From Xenophilus sp. E41 (GTDB taxonomy: Bacteria; Pseudomonadota; Gammaproteobacteria; Burkholderiales; Burkholderiaceae_C), in assembly GCF_003671765.1 (NCBI RefSeq), contig NZ_QPIB01000009.1, positions 691,703-755,702 of the forward strand: 64,000 nt of DNA. The letters are read 5' to 3'. Made by a program: the position numbers and the translations under genes. Below, piece after piece: positions 28,049 through 37,860 of this stretch (positions within the stretch are counted from its first letter, which is position 1; each line of letters starts with the position of its first letter). Under the pieces are notes generated by a model. It made no database searches. It saw only the letters and a list, made by a program, of their open reading frames with translations, and was not told where the DNA came from.

Positions 28049-28086
28049 CCGGCGCGATCTTGAAAATCGCGCCGGATCGACCATCT
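28049..28086 (+). promoter_or_regulatory. Candidate sigma-32 heat-shock promoter of lon inside a hairpin
   Basis: CTTGAAA (28059-28065), a perfect sigma-32 -35 element, then 13 bp to GACCATCT (28079-28086), close to the -10 CCCCATNT. The -35 sits exactly in the loop of a perfect 10-bp inverted repeat CCGGCGCGAT (28049-28058) / ATCGCGCCGG (28066-28075). Lon is a known heat-shock gene in E. coli. Confidence 0.65.
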
Positions 28087-28113
28087 TTGACCTATCCCTT
28101 TTCGAGGATTTCC

Positions 28114-30555
<2,442 letters not shown>

Positions 30556-30570
30556 TTCAGCGCGAGAGCG

Positions 30571-30600
30571 TTGCTGAACGGGCCAAAAACGGTATATACT
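30571..30600 (+). promoter_or_regulatory. Promoter of the tRNA-Gly pair
   Basis: -35 TTGCTG (30571-30576), 18-bp spacer, -10 TATACT (30595-30600), about 60 bp before the first tRNA-Gly. A short TTCAGC/GCTGAA dyad (30556-30578), a possible lon end signal, overlaps it. Confidence 0.5.
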
Positions 30601-30660
30601 GCAAGGCTTCCGGCGACGGAAGAAAACGACAGCCAGCGTCTTGTGGCACTGGTTGAAAAC

Positions 30661-30736
30661 GCGGGAATAGCTCAGTTGGTAGAGCGCAACCTTGCCAAGG
30701 TTGAGGTCGACGGTTCGAGACCGTTTTCCCGCTCCA
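30661..30736 (+). tRNA. tRNA-Gly (anticodon GCC), copy 1
   Basis: 76 nt including CCA. Acceptor GCGGGAA / TTCCCGC, D-arm AGCTCAGTTGGTAGAGC, anticodon stem-loop CAACC TTGCCAA GGTTG with GCC, T-arm GGTTCGAGACC. Identical to the second copy 25 bp downstream. Confidence 0.97.
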
Positions 30737-30761
30737 GTTTTCTTCTGCCTGTCTGAAATGT

Positions 30762-30837
30762 GCGGGAATAGCTCAGTTGGTAGAGCGCAACCTTGCCAAG
30801 GTTGAGGTCGACGGTTCGAGACCGTTTTCCCGCTCCA
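30762..30837 (+). tRNA. tRNA-Gly (anticodon GCC), copy 2, element attachment site
   Basis: The same 76-nt sequence as copy 1. An integrase gene begins 226 bp downstream in the same direction, the layout of ICEclc-family elements, which recombine with the 3' end of tRNA-Gly. Confidence 0.97.
30820..30837 (+). other. Probable attachment site (tRNA-Gly 3' end)
   Basis: The last 18 bases of tRNA-Gly, through ttcccgctcca, are the usual crossover target of ICEclc-type integrases. A direct repeat of this sequence is expected at the other end of the element, beyond 64 kb, so the limits are inferred. Confidence 0.5.
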
Positions 30838-30879
30838 AATTATGATCTACAGACTTCTACTGACGTCTGTAAGTCATTG

Positions 30880-30905
30880 AAAAAAGGGGCTTCGGCCCCT
30901 TTTTC
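30880..30905 (+). terminator. Rho-independent terminator after the tRNA-Gly pair
   Basis: AAAAAAGGGGC-TTCG-GCCCCTTTTT, a tetraloop hairpin with A and T tracts that is effective in both directions. It separates tRNA transcription from the integrase gene. Confidence 0.85.
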
Positions 30906-31063
30906 CATTCCAGCGAGCGCCACGGAAATCCACCCACAGCTACCGTTTTTGAGTGACCAATTGAGGCACAAGAATACGGGTGGGACGGCTACCGGATAGT
31001 TGCTGGGGCTGAGCGGGAACCATGACGAGCATAGGGCCTAAGTCATTACTTAGGAGCCTCGAA

Positions 31064-33007
31064 ATGGCACTCTCTGATCTGACCGTCCGGCAGGCAAGAA
31101 CCACCGGAAAACGCTACACCCTCTCCGATAATGACTGCCTGGGCCTGATGGTCTCTGCTGCAGGCGGTAAGTCGTGGATGTTTCGCTACTACTGGCTGGG
31201 CAAGCAAAAACGTATGTCCCTGGGCGGATATCCTGCCCTCAGCTTGCGCGAGGCCCGCGCCGAGCGGGATAAGGCCCAAGCCCTGCTTGCCAGGGGGGTT
31301 GATCCGCAAATCGAGCGTGACCAGCGCCGGCACGCGGCCAAATTGGCGGGTGAATACACCTTTAGGAACGTTTTTGATGCCTGGGTCGAGCATCGCCGCA
31401 AGGAACTCAAGGAAGGCCGCCAGAGCACCCTGTCGCAGATTCTGCGCATCTTCAACAAGGACGTGCTGCCCGCCTTAGGGAAGATGTCGATCTACGACAT
31501 TCGCCGCCCTCAGCTCCTGGGAGTTCTGGCGGCGATCGAGAAGCGCAAAGCGTTCACCACCGCCGAGAAGGTTCGCACCTGGTTCAACCAGATGTTCCGC
31601 TATGCCTTGGTCGTTGCCGAGGGCTTGGAGGTCAACCCTGCTGCTGACCTGGATGTGGTGGCCGAACCCAAGCCCCCGGTGACCCACAATCCCTATCTGC
31701 ACCTGCCCGAGATGCCCGAGTTCCTTCAGAAGCTTCGGCTCTACACCCCCCGCGGCTGGCAGACCCAGCTTGGTGTGCGGCTGCTGTTGTTAACTGGGGT
31801 GCGGACGGGCGAATTGCGGCTGGCCGAGCCTGAGCAGTTCGACCTCGACCGCGGCTTGTGGATCATCCCGCCACAATTCGTCAAGCAGCTCCAGGACGAA
31901 ATGCGCAAGGCCGGTAAGCGGCCGCAGGACGTGCCGCCCTACATCGTGCCCCTCTCTCTGCAGGCCATCGAGATCGTGCGCTATCTTCTGAGCGCGATGC
32001 GGCCGGCGCAGAAGTACTTGTTGGCTCATACCAGCGAACTCAAGAAGCGCATCAGCGAAAATACGCTGAACAAGGCCTTGCAGCTCATGGGTTACGAGGG
32101 GCGCCTGACCGGGCACGGCATCCGCGGCACCATCTCGACGGCGCTCAACGAAATCGGCTATCCGAAAATTTGGGTGGATGCACAGCTATCGCACTCCGAC
32201 CCCAACAAGGTCAGCTCGGCCTACAACCACGCCAAATACGTGGAGCCGAGGCGCCGGATGATGCAGGACTGGGCCGATCGCCTCGACCTGCTCGAACAGG
32301 GCGAGGTAGAAGCTGCGAGCGCACACCTGACCATCCGCATCGATGGGGTGCCTGCGATGGCAGAAGTGGAAGAGGCGGTGGGTGCGGCCCCCATCGTGGC
32401 CGAGCCCCCTGTGCCCGGCGTGCAGTCCCTTGTCGCAACGCCCATTGTCGTCACTTCGAGCAGCGGCGGAATCACGTTCCGGAGACTGTCGCATCTGCCG
32501 CCGCCTCCGGTGCATGTCCCAGAGCCGGAAGTGTCCGCGATCCAGCGCGAGCGCGAGGAAATGCTGGCTATCTATGAGTCGCCGAACAGCCTGCCGGTCC
32601 CGTTGTTCGGCAAGCTGGCCGGGAAGTCCAAGGACCAGATCAACCGCGAACTGAAAGCCGGAAAGTTGCTGGCTATCAGCCTTGGCAATCGGGGACAGCG
32701 TGTTCCGGACTGGCAACTGGTGCCGCTCAAACACAGGCTGGCCCAGGTGCTCATGAACCAGTGCCCGCACGCGGATTCTTGGGGACTTTACCGCATGCTG
32801 ACCCAGCCGCACCCTGACCTGGGCGATCGCGCCGCCATCGATGCGGTCACGCCGACCAACGTGCCGGCGATCGTACGGGTCATCATGGGCGACTACCAGC
32901 ATCACGAGGATGTGCCCAAGGCCGTCGCCCCGCAGCCCGTCCCGGAAGATGTGCGGCAGAGCGTTCGTAGGCTAGTGGACAGCGCTGTGGTGATCGAGGG
33001 AACCTAA
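31064..33007 (+). CDS. int: Tyrosine recombinase integrase of the element
   Basis: Site-specific recombinase, 647 aa from the ATG at 31064, which has a TAGGAG SD 7 bp upstream. An earlier in-frame ATG at 31022 lacks one. The N-terminal arm-binding domain (about 1-90, SWMFRYYWLGKQKRMSLGGY) is followed by a core-binding domain. Catalytic residues are Arg247 (TGVRTGE), His351 and Arg354 (HGIRGT), His377 (LSHSDP) and nucleophile Tyr387 (SAYNHAKY). About 230 extra residues follow the catalytic domain, as in the long integrases of the ICEclc family; their role is unknown. Confidence 0.93.
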   Translation: MALSDLTVRQARTTGKRYTLSDNDCLGLMVSAAGGKSWMFRYYWLGKQKRMSLGGYPALSLREARAERDKAQALLARGVDPQIERDQRRHAAKLAGEYTFRNVFDAWVEHRRKELKEGRQSTLSQILRIFNKDVLPALGKMSIYDIRRPQLLGVLAAIEKRKAFTTAEKVRTWFNQMFRYALVVAEGLEVNPAADLDVVAEPKPPVTHNPYLHLPEMPEFLQKLRLYTPRGWQTQLGVRLLLLTGVRTGELRLAEPEQFDLDRGLWIIPPQFVKQLQDEMRKAGKRPQDVPPYIVPLSLQAIEIVRYLLSAMRPAQKYLLAHTSELKKRISENTLNKALQLMGYEGRLTGHGIRGTISTALNEIGYPKIWVDAQLSHSDPNKVSSAYNHAKYVEPRRRMMQDWADRLDLLEQGEVEAASAHLTIRIDGVPAMAEVEEAVGAAPIVAEPPVPGVQSLVATPIVVTSSSGGITFRRLSHLPPPPVHVPEPEVSAIQREREEMLAIYESPNSLPVPLFGKLAGKSKDQINRELKAGKLLAISLGNRGQRVPDWQLVPLKHRLAQVLMNQCPHADSWGLYRMLTQPHPDLGDRAAIDAVTPTNVPAIVRVIMGDYQHHEDVPKAVAPQPVPEDVRQSVRRLVDSAVVIEGT

Positions 33008-33055
33008 TCCACGGGTCAGCCTATGGCCGGGATGACGCTTCCGGCCGTAGGCCCA

Positions 33056-33697
33056 TCACCTTGCACCTTCCCCAGCAATCTGTAGCGCTCTACGCTCGAA
33101 CCGCTTGGCAGCAGAATCGGCTTGCGCGTGGGGCCGTTGGAGGTACGTCACGATATTGTAGGGGCCATCGGCGAGCGGTCGCATGCCGATCCCCCATTGA
33201 TGGGCACGCTCGATGCGCGATTGCGCGCATACGCCGATGCCGTAGCCGGATGAGACCCACAGCGCCATCATCTCGAATGAAGTTGCAGACAGGATGTTCT
33301 CTTGGTCCACTGGCATGAGGGAGGCCAACCTCTCGTCCAGCAAGGGGCAAGCCTCCACCCGCCAGCGATAGATTGGATAATCCTGAAGATCTGAGATGGT
33401 GAGCTTCGCCTGGTTAACTAAGCGGGACCGCGGTGGTATCGCAACGGCCATGCTTTCGCACCATAGCCTCCGGCTACTCGTCAGGTGATCCCCCGCACCG
33501 CTAAGAGATAGTCCCGCGTCGTAGCGGCCCTCCTGCAGGCCCGTCATCAACTCTTGATCCGAAACTTCACGCACGGCCATCGCGACGCCCGGCTCCTGCG
33601 CTCGCTGCAGTGCAAGCAGCGCCGACAGCCGTGAAGACGGTACACCTGGCGCTATGGCGAGTGTGAAATTCGGGGGCGGACTGATGACGTCATGCAT
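33056..33697 (-). CDS. LysR-type effector-binding domain without HTH
   Basis: 213 aa that align by eye with the effector domain of the neighbouring LysR regulator (34128-35021): LSALLALQRAQEP against LSALLALCRQEEP, and GYGIGVCAQSRI against GYGIGFATATRI. The roughly 85-residue N-terminal DNA-binding part is missing. It starts at ATG 33697 (a TTG at 33709 is possible). It could be a decayed regulator or a stand-alone effector-domain protein that titrates or tunes the full-length paralogue. It is divergent from the Xre gene at 33793. Confidence 0.75.
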   Translation of the reverse strand: MHDVISPPPNFTLAIAPGVPSSRLSALLALQRAQEPGVAMAVREVSDQELMTGLQEGRYDAGLSLSGAGDHLTSSRRLWCESMAVAIPPRSRLVNQAKLTISDLQDYPIYRWRVEACPLLDERLASLMPVDQENILSATSFEMMALWVSSGYGIGVCAQSRIERAHQWGIGMRPLADGPYNIVTYLQRPHAQADSAAKRFERRALQIAGEGAR

Positions 33698-33761
33698 GGA
33701 TACCCCCAAAGAGGCGGCGGGAGGGGATCGAAAAGATCTACCGACATCATACTAAAGAGAT

Positions 33762-33782
33762 ATCTTTAACGTGGTTAAAGAT
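33762..33782. promoter_or_regulatory. Perfect palindromic operator between divergent genes
   Basis: Arms ATCTTTAAC and GTTAAAGAT around GTG, 9 of 9 paired, ending 10 bp before the Xre start. A natural site for the Xre protein or a LysR-type dimer; which one binds is unknown. Confidence 0.65.
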
Positions 33783-33792
33783 CAGTGATTCC

Positions 33793-34101
33793 ATGACGCT
33801 TCTGCGAATGCAGAAGCGCACTATTCGGCCTGGACGGCCCGCCGGAGTAACCACCTATGAGTCCGCACCGGCGTTGGCGTTCGGGCAAGCGGTGCGAGCC
33901 GCTCGCCTGGATCAGGGGATTGCTCAGGATGAGTTCGCGGGCTTGGCGGGGATCGCGCGTTCGCACATGGGCAAGATTGAGCGCGGCGAGCACATGCCGA
34001 CACTCGCTCTCATTCTAAAAATTTCCCTGGCTCTCAAGATCAGCTCGGCCGAACTGATGACGGCCACGGAGCGCAACCTCTACCTTCAGGGCGATGCGTG
34101 A
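33793..34101 (+). CDS. Xre-family HTH regulator
   Basis: 102 aa, nearly all one HTH_3 domain: GQAVRAARLDQGIAQDEFAG, IARSHMGKIERGEHMPTLAL, ILKISLALKISSAEL. The family includes repressors that control excision or conjugation of integrative elements. It stands alone behind a perfect palindrome, between the effector-domain gene and LysR. Confidence 0.88.
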   Translation: MTLLRMQKRTIRPGRPAGVTTYESAPALAFGQAVRAARLDQGIAQDEFAGLAGIARSHMGKIERGEHMPTLALILKISLALKISSAELMTATERNLYLQGDA

Positions 34102-34127
34102 CGCCGGGTGTGGCGCAGGCGCCGTAG

Positions 34128-35021
34128 CTAATCGCTCTTTGGCGAACGCAAACGCTCGATGAAGCGCTCTACGGGAACGGATAGTCCGCTACCGCCTTCG
34201 GGCCGAAGCAGGTAGGTGATGATGACGGCCGAATCGAGCGCCAACGGCCGGATCACCACGTCGGGACGTTGGCATACCGCGATTCGGGTCGCCGTTGCGA
34301 AGCCGATGCCGTAACCAGCTCCGACCAACGTGAGCATCATGTCCAGCGACGAGACATGCTCAACGATGGTGGACTCGCGCTCCAGGGGATGTAGCAGCCG
34401 GGTCAATTCGCGGCAGTAGCCCTCGCAAAGCTGCGGATCGCACATCACCAGCGGGTAACTCACGAGTTCACGTAGCGACACTTCCTTGTGGGCCAGCAAC
34501 GGGTGCCGGATCGGCAAGGTCACCACCAGCGGGTCCTGCCAGATGGGCTCCGTCACCAGTCCGTCGCCGACGTCCGCAGTGTGTGCGAAACCGATCGCGA
34601 AGTCGCCGGATCGCAGCCCCCGCAACTGTTCCGCCAGGGTGACCTCGGAGAGCCGTATTTCGATCTCCGGCTCCTCCTGGCGGCACAGGGCAAGAAGTGC
34701 AGACAGCCGCGGGTCGATGGCGCCATCGGAGATGGCGATGCGCACGCTGCCTCTTAGGCCTGCGGCGATCGCCCTGACGTTTTCTCGTGCCTGCTCCAGG
34801 TTGGTGAACAGCCGGCGAATGTCCTGAAGGAAGGTGGTGCCCGCTGGCGTCAACCGCGTTCCCCGCCGATCGCGGTCAAAGAGCAGCACCCCCAGTTCGT
34901 CTTCCAATTCCTTGATCGTGCGGGACAGCGGCGGCTGCTCGATGTGCAAGCGCTCCGCAGCACGGGTGAAATGCAGCTCTTCGGCGAGAGCCACGAAGCA
35001 GCGCAAATGACGAAGTTCCAT
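34128..35021 (-). CDS. LysR-family transcriptional regulator
   Basis: 297 aa. The N-terminal winged HTH MELRHLRCFVALAEELHFTR AAERLHIEQPPLSRTIKELE is followed by an effector-binding domain from about residue 90. The frame is open six residues upstream, but ATG 35021 gives the canonical LysR start. The HPPD fragment downstream and the 320-bp gap upstream hold no obvious target operon. Confidence 0.9.
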   Translation of the reverse strand: MELRHLRCFVALAEELHFTRAAERLHIEQPPLSRTIKELEDELGVLLFDRDRRGTRLTPAGTTFLQDIRRLFTNLEQARENVRAIAAGLRGSVRIAISDGAIDPRLSALLALCRQEEPEIEIRLSEVTLAEQLRGLRSGDFAIGFAHTADVGDGLVTEPIWQDPLVVTLPIRHPLLAHKEVSLRELVSYPLVMCDPQLCEGYCRELTRLLHPLERESTIVEHVSSLDMMLTLVGAGYGIGFATATRIAVCQRPDVVIRPLALDSAVIITYLLRPEGGSGLSVPVERFIERLRSPKSD

Positions 35022-35341
35022 GGGCACGTCCTTCAGCAATCCTGGTCATTGGGTTGGCCACGGCGCATTGCTGCCGAAGTGCGCTTAGAGGGGGCGACGT
35101 AGTGCTGGGTCCCTCTTCAGGGCGAGGAAAAAGGCCATCGGTGTATCTGAATAAGAATACATATGTTCATGTATTAACTCAAGTCAAGGGCGGTAGCAAC
35201 TGTTTCGGAACGTGACGCCGAAGCCAACCCGCTCAATGCTTGAGCGGCTAAGGCAGTACTGACGCCAAAGTAGCGCGAGCCCACAGAGGGGCTCGCGAGA
35301 TGTAGGACTGAAGGCGCTCTGCCTTCATGGAAAGGCCCAAA
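35022..35341. promoter_or_regulatory. 320-bp intergenic region with a degenerate ArsR-type site
   Basis: No gene seen. It is AT-rich around 35130-35200. At 35152-35173 it has TAAGAATA-CATATG-TTCATGTA, where the right half and the spacer match the TGAA-N6-TTCA palindromes found before the metal genes. The remainder shows nothing I can name apart from the LysR promoter region. Confidence 0.4.
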
Positions 35342-35917
35342 TCAGGCCGGGTTGATTTCCAACGAGCCACGGTTGATCTGGTCGCGTTCCATCGACTCGA
35401 ACAAGGCACCGAAGTTTCCTTCGCCGAAGCCCTCGCGGTAGTTGCCCTTGCGCTCGATGAACTCGAAGAACACCGGGCCAAGCAGCGGCTCGGAGAATAT
35501 CTGCAGCAGCAGGCGGGGCTGGCCGCCTTCGGTCGTGCCGTCGAGCAGAATGCCGCGCGCCTGCAACTCGGGTACGGGCTGGCCATGGCCGGGCAGGCGC
35601 TTTTCCAAGTTTGCGTAATAGATGTCGTTGGGGGCGGTCAGCAGCGGGATACCGGCCATCTGCACGCGGTCGAGCGCATCGAGTAGGTTGTCGCACAGCA
35701 GGGCGATGTGCTGGATGCCCTCGCCGCTGAACTGCATCAAGAATTCCTCAATCTGGCCGCCGCCCTGGCGTGCTTCCTCGTTCAGCGGGATGCGGATCAG
35801 GCCGTCCGGCGCGCTCATCGCCTTGGAGGCTAGGCCGGTGTACTCGCCGTTGATGTCGAAGTAGCGGATCTCTTGGAAGTTGAAGAACTTCGTGTAGAAG
35901 TCGGCCCAGTACTCCGA
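35342..35917 (-). pseudogene. 4-hydroxyphenylpyruvate dioxygenase, C-terminal fragment
   Basis: From [20 protein letters not shown] onward the frame is a clear HPPD C-terminal domain of about 190 residues. The second Fe-ligand His is in GIQHIALL and the Glu ligand in [20 protein letters not shown]. The whole N-terminal domain and the first Fe-ligand His (normally in HLTHNV just before YWADFY) are absent, so it cannot be an active enzyme. The break lies near 35917-35937, where an Lrp fragment begins on the other strand. Confidence 0.85.
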
Positions 35918-35936
35918 CTCGCACAAGCGCAATCCC

Positions 35937-36155
35937 ATGGACGTGTTCCGCGCGTCTGTCCAGAACTGGCCAGAGGTTGTGGAGTGCCATGCGCTGACCG
36001 GCGACATGGACTATCTGCTGCGGGTGGTCGTCATGGACATGGCTCACTACTCCCGCTTCGTGCTCGACACGCTGCTCAAGCACCCCAGCGTGCAGGACTG
36101 CAAGACCAGCTTCGTGCTGGATCGCGTAAAGAGCACCACGGCCTTGCCCCTATGA
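35937..36155 (+). pseudogene. Lrp/AsnC-family regulator, C-terminal fragment
   Basis: About 70 residues, [20 protein letters not shown] through CKTSFVLDRVKSTTALPL, the end of an Lrp RAM domain. The HTH half is missing. In many bacteria hpd is divergent from an Lrp-type regulator. A single deletion that removed both N-termini and the shared promoter would leave exactly this back-to-back scar. Confidence 0.8.
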
Positions 36156-36194
36156 GCATTCGGCCGGTTGGTGTGGCGGGGATGCAAATAGCGA

Positions 36195-36225
36195 TTGACC
36201 TTCCAACGGTGGCAAGGAGCACACT
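36195..36225 (+). promoter_or_regulatory. CueR-type promoter of copZ
   Basis: -35 TTGACC (36195-36200), an unusually long 19-bp spacer containing CCTTCC ... GGCAAGG, -10 CACACT (36220-36225). A 19-bp spacer is the hallmark of MerR-family activated promoters, and the CCTTCC/GG-AAGG dyad fits CueR. Confidence 0.7.
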
Positions 36226-36255
36226 TCAAACACCCCAACCCGAAAGGAGTTTTCC

Positions 36256-36450
36256 ATGCAATTCCATCTCGAAGACATGACCTGCGGCGGCTGCGCCCGC
36301 ACTGTGACGAAAACGATCCAAACGATCGACCCCAACGCCAAGATCGTTACGGACCCGCCGACCCGCCGTGTCGAGGTCCAGACCTCGGCCTCGCAAGAGC
36401 AGATCGCCGCGGCCCTGAGCGAAGCTGGCTTCCCGCCGCGCGCGCAGTAA
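36256..36450 (+). CDS. copZ: CopZ-like copper chaperone
   Basis: A 64-aa single HMA domain, MQFHLEDMTCGGCARTVTKT, with metal-binding Cys10 and Cys13. Such proteins carry Cu(I) in the cytoplasm to CopA or the sensor. The SD AAAGGAG lies just before. Its own CueR-type promoter matches copA's. Confidence 0.93.
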   Translation: MQFHLEDMTCGGCARTVTKTIQTIDPNAKIVTDPPTRRVEVQTSASQEQIAAALSEAGFPPRAQ

Positions 36451-36524
36451 CACCGCGTCGTGGCCGGCATGCACACAGGACGGCCGATGCGAGCACGTGC
36501 GCTGCGCCATATCTGGCGCGGCGC

Positions 36525-37283
36525 TCAGTGCATCCCAAGGTAGGCGACCTTGGCCCACATCCACAGGGCCATCGCCACCATCATCAGGTTCTCGGTCAGG
36601 GACACGAAGTCCAGCGGCACGTTGCTGTCCCCGCCCACGCAGGCGCACTTGAGTTCCCGGCGATCGACATAGACCGCCTTGAAAACCGACACGGCCCCGA
36701 CGGTCCCGATGAACAGCGCCAACGGAATCGACACCCACATCCCCACGCCCGCGACCATCAGGACGCCTGCGATGGCCTCCGCGAACGGGTAGAAATAGGC
36801 ATACCGAACCCAGCGCTTGGCCAGCAGGTCGTAGTTGAGGAACATCGTCGCGAAGCCGTCCACGTCCTTGAGCTTCTGCAGCGCCAGGAGACACATGGCA
36901 AAGGCCACGAGCCACTCTGCCGCCTGAATGCTCCAGAGCTGGCCGAAGGCCGCCCAGCTCGCCGCCAGCGCCATCGCGGCCGCCATGGCGAACAGCGCGA
37001 TCACAGGGGTGTAGGTCACGGCGTTCTTGTCCTTCACGGACATGCCGAAGAATTTGCGTAGGTCGTCGTAGCCGCCCACGCGCCGCCTGTTTATGAAGAC
37101 CTGGGGCGTGGTCTCGACGCCATGCTCCTTCTTGAACGCATCCGTCTGCTCGCGGCTCGCCAAGTGTTTGTCCTCGACCTCGTAGCCCTTGCGTTTGAGC
37201 AGATCGAGCGACTTCAGCCCGTAGGGGCAGGTATGGCCGGGCATGACCATTCGGTAGAGCGTGGCTAGCTTGGGCGCAGACAT
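36525..37283 (-). CDS. Glutaredoxin-MauE fusion membrane protein
   Basis: 252 aa from MSAPKLATLYRMVMPGHTCP. Residues 1-85 are a glutaredoxin with a CPYG active site and the cis-Pro/GG motifs TTPQVFINRRRVGGYDDL. From about residue 100, four or five hydrophobic helices form a MauE/DoxX-like domain with FLNYDLLAKRWVRYAYFYPF and two further Cys (LKCACVGG). MauE-type proteins handle disulphides in the membrane, so this fusion may move reducing power or repair thiols during copper stress. It lies 223 bp after fdx, so it may use its own promoter. Confidence 0.85.
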   Translation of the reverse strand: MSAPKLATLYRMVMPGHTCPYGLKSLDLLKRKGYEVEDKHLASREQTDAFKKEHGVETTPQVFINRRRVGGYDDLRKFFGMSVKDKNAVTYTPVIALFAMAAAMALAASWAAFGQLWSIQAAEWLVAFAMCLLALQKLKDVDGFATMFLNYDLLAKRWVRYAYFYPFAEAIAGVLMVAGVGMWVSIPLALFIGTVGAVSVFKAVYVDRRELKCACVGGDSNVPLDFVSLTENLMMVAMALWMWAKVAYLGMH

Positions 37284-37506
37284 GCAGGACTTCTCCTGTG
37301 TGACTTTCCATGGGCCGGCCGTCACGGATTTAAGGACGTTGATGACCTTTCCAGCCTAACCGACGACCGTGCAAAGGGAGTGTAGACACCTGGCTCGCGG
37401 GTTGGTCTGGCCCACGGGTTGGTTATCTGGCTGCAATGCCGTCAGTCCTCCATCTGCCAGAGCAACCCTGCCGCAGGCCGGTGCGCCTGAGGCAGCACGC
37501 AGGCTC

Positions 37507-37845
37507 CTAGTGGTTCTCCTTGGCATGGTTGATCGTGTACTTGGGGATCTCGACGGTCAGGTCTTCGGTCGCAACGATGGCCTGGCAGCTCAGCCGCGAC
37601 TGCGCCTCCAGTCCCCAGGCCCGGTCGAGCAGATCATCCTCGCACTCCTCGACTTCGTTTAGAGAATTAAACCCCTTGCGCACGATGCAGTGACAGGTCG
37701 TGCAGGCACAGCTCATGTCGCAGGCATGCTCGATCTCGATGCCGTTGTCCAGCAGGGCCTCGCAGATCGAAGTGCCTGCTGGCACGTTCAGTTCGGCTCC
37801 CTCGGGAGCCAGTTCAGGATGGGGCAAGACTGTGATTTTGGGCAT
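37507..37845 (-). CDS. fdx: Isc-type [2Fe-2S] ferredoxin
   Basis: 112 aa; cluster Cys42, Cys48 and Cys51 in HACDMSCACTTCHC, plus the fourth in LSCQAIV. The DLLDRAWGLEAQSRLSCQA stretch is diagnostic of the ferredoxin of the Isc Fe-S assembly pathway. No other isc gene is nearby; it sits 15 bp after cueR on the same strand. A spare Fdx in a copper operon may support Fe-S repair, because Cu(I) attacks such clusters (inference). Confidence 0.92.
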   Translation of the reverse strand: MPKITVLPHPELAPEGAELNVPAGTSICEALLDNGIEIEHACDMSCACTTCHCIVRKGFNSLNEVEECEDDLLDRAWGLEAQSRLSCQAIVATEDLTVEIPKYTINHAKENH

Positions 37846-37860
37846 ATCTCTCCTGGCTGC

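Noticed and set aside
30661..30837. Tandem tRNA-Gly copies as the two ends (attL and attR) of an excised element
   Set aside because: Both are complete, identical and only 25 bp apart with nothing between them; tandem tRNA-Gly copies are common, and the true second attachment site must lie downstream of the cargo.
35342..36007. Functional HPPD-like dioxygenase
   Set aside because: The first Fe-ligand His and the entire N-terminal domain are missing, and the first 30 codons of the frame are antisense to the Lrp fragment.
37284..37400. CueR-type promoter before the glutaredoxin-MauE gene
   Set aside because: A GACCTTTCC segment is present, but no -35/-10 pair with a 19-bp spacer can be built on the minus strand.
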